A stretch of 64,000 nucleotides of DNA from Sphingomonas sp. ATCC 31555 (lineage in GTDB: Bacteria; Pseudomonadota; Alphaproteobacteria; Sphingomonadales; Sphingomonadaceae), in NCBI RefSeq assembly GCF_000282895.1, contig NZ_ALBQ01000011.1:62001-126000 (forward strand), given 5' to 3'. Below the pieces are notes generated by a model, which searched no databases, was not told where the DNA came from, and worked only from the letters and a program-made list of their open reading frames with translations. Numbering within the stretch: the stretch's first letter is position 1; every line of letters starts with the position of its first letter. Made by a program: the position numbers and the translations under genes. Shown here piece after piece: positions 60,631 through 64,000 of the stretch.

Positions 60631-63600
60631 ATGAAAGTGATGGGGTGTTCGGGGGTGCTTGGAGCCATTGTGTACCGCACAGGGCACATGGCCCATGCTG
60701 TTGTTGCAGCGACAATGGCGGCGACGTTTCTGCTTCCCGGATCGGCACAAGCGCAAAGTAGCGGGTGCATGGCTGTCAATGACGGCTTGATCAATTTCAC
60801 TGCAAGGATCGTCGCCGGCGACCCGCGTCAGCCAGAGACTACGTCCCGAAACGCCACGAACTCGGTCGCTTTGTCGATGATCGGCGCCGTGGACGGGTAT
60901 ACGGACACGACCGGACCGAACCTTGTTCCCGGCACGCGCCCCTTTACCGTTGGAGACAGGCTCGAATTCACGGCCGTGGTCAGCGAGTACAGTGGTACCG
61001 GCGGCATGCGCATTCGCTTCCGGATCAACAACACCTTCGTTGGCGCGCCCACCGGCGCACGGGTCACCCCGGACCCGACCAGTACCGGCACCTATACCGG
61101 CTACTATAACGTGCCGAGCGGATTGCAGGGGATCGGCATGGCGGTCGACCACCTTGGCACGACGTCCGGAAGCCTGACGACCGCTACTGTCACTTGCATA
61201 CCTTACATCGATTCCGGCCTGTCCCTGGGCGTTACCATGACGCACTCCGGGACGCCGCAGCAGGGCGGCACGGTCGATTACACGATCACGCCCAGCGCCA
61301 GCGGCGCGAACACCGGCACCAACCTGACGCTGCAGTTCACGCAGCCGACCGGGATGACCTACAATAGCGGCTCCGGTTCTGGCTGGAGTTGCACTTCCTC
61401 TCGCTGCATCTATTCGAATACGATTGCCAACGGCGCCAGCGGCAATCCGCTAACCTTGCGGTACGACATCGCGAGCAATGCGGCGGCGAGCGTTACGCCC
61501 AGTGTCACCCTATCGGGCGGCAATGCCGGAAGTTCGGCCAGCGCCAGCGACCCGACGACGATCGCTGCGGTCCAGACGCCGACAACCGTAACACTAAGCG
61601 GCGGGAACAATCAGACCGCGTCCACCGGCGCCGCGTTCGCCACGCCCTTGAGCGTAACCGTGCTGGACGCGTCCAACGCCGTGATCGCCAACACGCCGGT
61701 GACGTTCACCGCACCGGCCTCCGGCGCCAGCGGCACCTTTTCGAACAACAGCAACAGCATCACCGTCAACACCGATGGTTCGGGGGTGGCCAGCGCCGGC
61801 ATCTTCACCGCGAACGGGTCTGGCGGCAGCTATTCGGTGACCGCAACCGCCGGAAGTGCCTCGACCAACTTCAGCATGACCAATAACCTGGTCGTTCTTC
61901 CGGCGATCACCGCCCTATCGCCGACCAGCGGACCCATTGCGGGTGGCACGACCGTGGTGATCACCGGCACCGGCCTTGCCGGCGCCACCGCCGTCAGTTT
62001 CGGGGGAACGGCGGCTGCAGGGTTTACGGTGGACAGCGCCACGCAGATCACCGCGACCGCCCCTGCCGCCAGCGCGGGCACGGTGGATGTAACCGTCACC
62101 ACCCCCAGCGGTACCAGCGCCACGGGTGCATCGAGCCAGTTCACCTTTGCGGGCGTGCCCACCACGCCGACCTTGACCGCCACGCCCACGGCAACCACGA
62201 ACAGCGCGAACGCTACCTTCCAATTCACCCTGGCTAGCGGCACGGCGCAATGTTCCCTGGATGGTGGCGCCTTCACCAACTGCTCCAGCCCGGTGACCTA
62301 TGCAGGCCTGGCCGATGGCAACCACACGTTCCAAGTGCGCGCGACGAGTGCAGGGGGTACCAGCGCTTCAGTGAACTACAGCTGGACGGTAGATGCGACG
62401 GCACCAAACGCGCCGGTGGTTACGAACCCCAGTGGTGGTTCGGAACGTGTGGTGACGAACCGAACGGTAAGCGGTGTGGGTGAAGCGAATGCCACGATAA
62501 CGGTCTATCTGGACGGGAGCGCCGATGGAACCGTGACTGCGGACGGCAGTGGCAACTGGACCTACACGCTCTCCGGACTGACGGCCGGCTCTCGCACCGT
62601 GAAGGCACGAGCAACCGACGCAGTGGGCAACACATCGAGCGATTCCGTCACGCGAACGTTCACCGCGTACAGCGAACTCACCGCGACGCAGCCGATAACG
62701 TCGATCACGGCTACCGCCAATACGTCAACCTTCAGCGCACTTCGGCCGGTGCTCCCGTCAAATGGCAAGACCCCGTACACGTTCGCGATCAGCGGCGCTA
62801 CGCTGCCGACCGGCGTATCCTTCGACACTTCGACGGGCGCACTGAGCGGCACGCCCACATCCGTGCTCGCTGCCACCGACTTCACGATCACCGTGACCGA
62901 TGCGATTTCGCAGACGCTGGTCAGAACGCTGCGGCTCAGGGTCAATTCGGATCGCGCGCAGTATATGCTCTTCACATCGACGGCGCCGTCGGCGGCGGTG
63001 GTGGGTGGCGCAACCTATACACCGGTTGCGCTCGCTTCGTCCGGGCTCACAGTTGCTCTGACGATAGACGCATCCAGCAGCGGGGTGTGCACAATGGCGG
63101 GCAGCACCGTGAGCTTCACGGGTGTCGGTACGTGCACGATCAACGCCAACCAAGCGGGCAATGCCAGCTACGATCCTGCGCCGCAGATACAGCAGAGCTT
63201 CGCCGTCGGGCCGGGCAGCCAGACGATCAGCTTTACATCGACGGCCCCGACGGCGGCGGCGGTGGGTGGAGCGACCTACACGCCGACGGCCACGGCAACG
63301 TCCGGGCTGGCTGTGGCCTTCACCATCGATGCGTCGAGCAACACGGTCTGTACGATCTCTGGCACCACGGTGAGCTTTACGGGCGCAGGCACCTGCCGGG
63401 TCAACGCCAATCAGGCGGGCAACAGCAGCTACGGGCCGGCCGTTCAGGTGCAGCAGAGCTTCGCCGTCGGGCAAGGCAGCCAGACGATCAGCTTCACATC
63501 GACGGCCCCGACGGCGGCGGCGGTGGGTGGAGCGACCTATACGCCGACCGCCACGGCAACGTCCGGGCTGGCGGTGGCCTTTACCATCGATGCGTCGAGC

Positions 63601-64000
63601 AACACGATCTGTACGATCTCTGGCGCCGCGGTGAGTTTCATCGGCACGGGCACGTGCGTGATCAATGCCGATCAGGCAGGCGATACCAACTACAGCCCCG
63701 CTGTCCGGGTACAGCAGAGCTTCACGGTGAACCGCGCCGATCAGACGATCAGCTTCGCCGTGCTTCCCGACGTGGCGATTACGACATCGACGGTGGCGCT
63801 CAGTGCCACCGCGACCTCCGGACTGCCGGTCAGCTTTGTCAGCAACACCGCGTCGATTTGCGCTGTCTCGGGCAATACGCTGACGTTGGCGGCGGAGGGG
63901 CTCTGCACGGTCGTGGCCAATCAGGCGGGCGATGGCGTGTGGAACGCTGCGCCCGCGGTGACGCGTAGCTTCACGGTCCGGCCACCGACGCTGGCGATCA
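60631..64000 (+). CDS. Giant secreted Ig-like/TIG repeat protein (3' end beyond window)
   Basis: The frame is open from ATG 60631 to the window end (1,123 codons). Signal peptide: AVVAATMAATFLLPGSAQAQ (about 25-44). Domains: a Cys-containing N-terminal beta region (about 45-190); DUF11-like segment (GVTMTHSGTPQQGGTVDYTI, about 205-310); Big_1-like Ig domain (LSVTVLDASNAVIANTPVTF, about 320-420); IPT/TIG domain (ITALSPTSGPIAGGTTVVIT, about 425-505); Ig-like domains with VVTNPSGGSERVVTNRTVSG (about 590-680); a putative-Ig YTFAISGATLPTGVSFDTST block (about 700-770); then 87-residue repeats from about 781. No membrane anchor is visible yet. Likely a cell-surface adhesin or matrix protein; divergent from the tail-collar gene. 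Confidence 0.9.
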   Translation, partial: MKVMGCSGVLGAIVYRTGHMAHAVVAATMAATFLLPGSAQAQSSGCMAVNDGLINFTARIVAGDPRQPETTSRNATNSVALSMIGAVDGYTDTTGPNLVPGTRPFTVGDRLEFTAVVSEYSGTGGMRIRFRINNTFVGAPTGARVTPDPTSTGTYTGYYNVPSGLQGIGMAVDHLGTTSGSLTTATVTCIPYIDSGLSLGVTMTHSGTPQQGGTVDYTITPSASGANTGTNLTLQFTQPTGMTYNSGSGSGWSCTSSRCIYSNTIANGASGNPLTLRYDIASNAAASVTPSVTLSGGNAGSSASASDPTTIAAVQTPTTVTLSGGNNQTASTGAAFATPLSVTVLDASNAVIANTPVTFTAPASGASGTFSNNSNSITVNTDGSGVASAGIFTANGSGGSYSVTATAGSASTNFSMTNNLVVLPAITALSPTSGPIAGGTTVVITGTGLAGATAVSFGGTAAAGFTVDSATQITATAPAASAGTVDVTVTTPSGTSATGASSQFTFAGVPTTPTLTATPTATTNSANATFQFTLASGTAQCSLDGGAFTNCSSPVTYAGLADGNHTFQVRATSAGGTSASVNYSWTVDATAPNAPVVTNPSGGSERVVTNRTVSGVGEANATITVYLDGSADGTVTADGSGNWTYTLSGLTAGSRTVKARATDAVGNTSSDSVTRTFTAYSELTATQPITSITATANTSTFSALRPVLPSNGKTPYTFAISGATLPTGVSFDTSTGALSGTPTSVLAATDFTITVTDAISQTLVRTLRLRVNSDRAQYMLFTSTAPSAAVVGGATYTPVALASSGLTVALTIDASSSGVCTMAGSTVSFTGVGTCTINANQAGNASYDPAPQIQQSFAVGPGSQTISFTSTAPTAAAVGGATYTPTATATSGLAVAFTIDASSNTVCTISGTTVSFTGAGTCRVNANQAGNSSYGPAVQVQQSFAVGQGSQTISFTSTAPTAAAVGGATYTPTATATSGLAVAFTIDASSNTICTISGAAVSFIGTGTCVINADQAGDTNYSPAVRVQQSFTVNRADQTISFAVLPDVAITTSTVALSATATSGLPVSFVSNTASICAVSGNTLTLAAEGLCTVVANQAGDGVWNAAPAVTRSFTVRPPTLAI
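62971..64000 (+). repeat. Tandem 261-bp (87-residue) repeats within the Ig-like gene
   Basis: Units begin at 62971, 63232, 63493 and 63754, exactly 261 bp apart. Units 2 and 3 are almost identical at DNA level (shared TTCACATCGACGGCCCCGAC and GCGGCGGTGGGTGGAGCGAC). Unit 1 is diverged and unit 4 more so. Each encodes TSTAPTAAAVGGATYTPTAT, a SGL.VAFTIDASS core and two Cys (V.C.IS...G.GTC.VNANQAG), ending VQQSFAVG. The array probably continues past the window. Confidence 0.93.

Overview
The window is GC-rich, densely packed DNA from an alphaproteobacterium, most likely a sphingomonad (Sphingomonas or a close relative). This is judged from the FliX/FlbD/FlaEY-type flagellar regulators, the short flagellin, the PEPxxW-type C-terminal sorting tails, the aerobic (cobG/cobF) cobalamin pathway and the overall gene style. 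No rRNA, tRNA, insertion sequence or CRISPR array was found.

Region 1 (1-29,900) is a flagellar superlocus in several transcription blocks. Rod and ring genes flgF'-flgG-flgA-flgH run rightward, then flagellin and an unknown small gene. A long leftward block, read in transcription order, is fliG-fliH, an accessory patch, fliF-fliN-flbD-flhA-fliK-flgD. A flaEY-like gene and flgB run rightward. flgI-flgJ-flgN run leftward, divergent from fliX. flgC-fliE-fliQ-fliR-flhB run leftward, divergent from a second fliN followed by fliO-fliP. Six of the transcription units share a YCTATAA element 20-50 nt before the start codon. The FlbD-like regulator has lost the central Thr of GAFTGA and the Walker B Asp, so the locus looks wired differently from the Caulobacter sigma-54/FlbD scheme. 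Two proteins with PEP-CTERM-like tails, a TonB_C-like secreted protein, a GNAT enzyme, a MarR remnant and small repeats are interspersed.

Region 2 (29,900-35,220) is housekeeping: ribF, then thyA-folA-dipeptidase with ATGA overlaps, a stand-alone RadC/JAB protein and a secreted M20 peptidase.

Region 3 (35,300-51,530) is a cobalamin locus. Two nearly identical B12 riboswitches control a NiCoT cobalt/nickel transporter and the cobW-cobN-cobG-cobH-cobI-cobJ / cobL-cobE-cobM-cobB-cobF-cobO-bluB-DUF1636 operon. cobK is embedded on the opposite strand between cobJ and cobL. It encodes the oxygen-dependent route from precorrin-2 to adenosylcobyrinate diamide plus DMB synthesis; SUMT, cobC/D/Q/P/S and the CobST chelatase subunits are not in the window. 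cobN carries an in-frame palindromic repeat, and bluB appears to start at CTG.

Region 4 (51,530-58,570) is a MacAB-like ABC export system with a two-component system (a response regulator with a degenerate AAA+ domain, and a histidine kinase). The permease is split by an in-frame TAG and the adaptor is frameshifted at a GC-dinucleotide run, so the exporter looks decayed. A 33-codon membrane ORF fits exactly between the ATPase and permease genes.

Region 5 (58,590-64,000) holds a GNAT gene, a small DUF6916-like gene, a tail-collar (microcystin-dependent-type) protein and the first 1,123 codons of a giant secreted Ig-like/TIG repeat protein with an exact 261-bp repeat period, running off the window.
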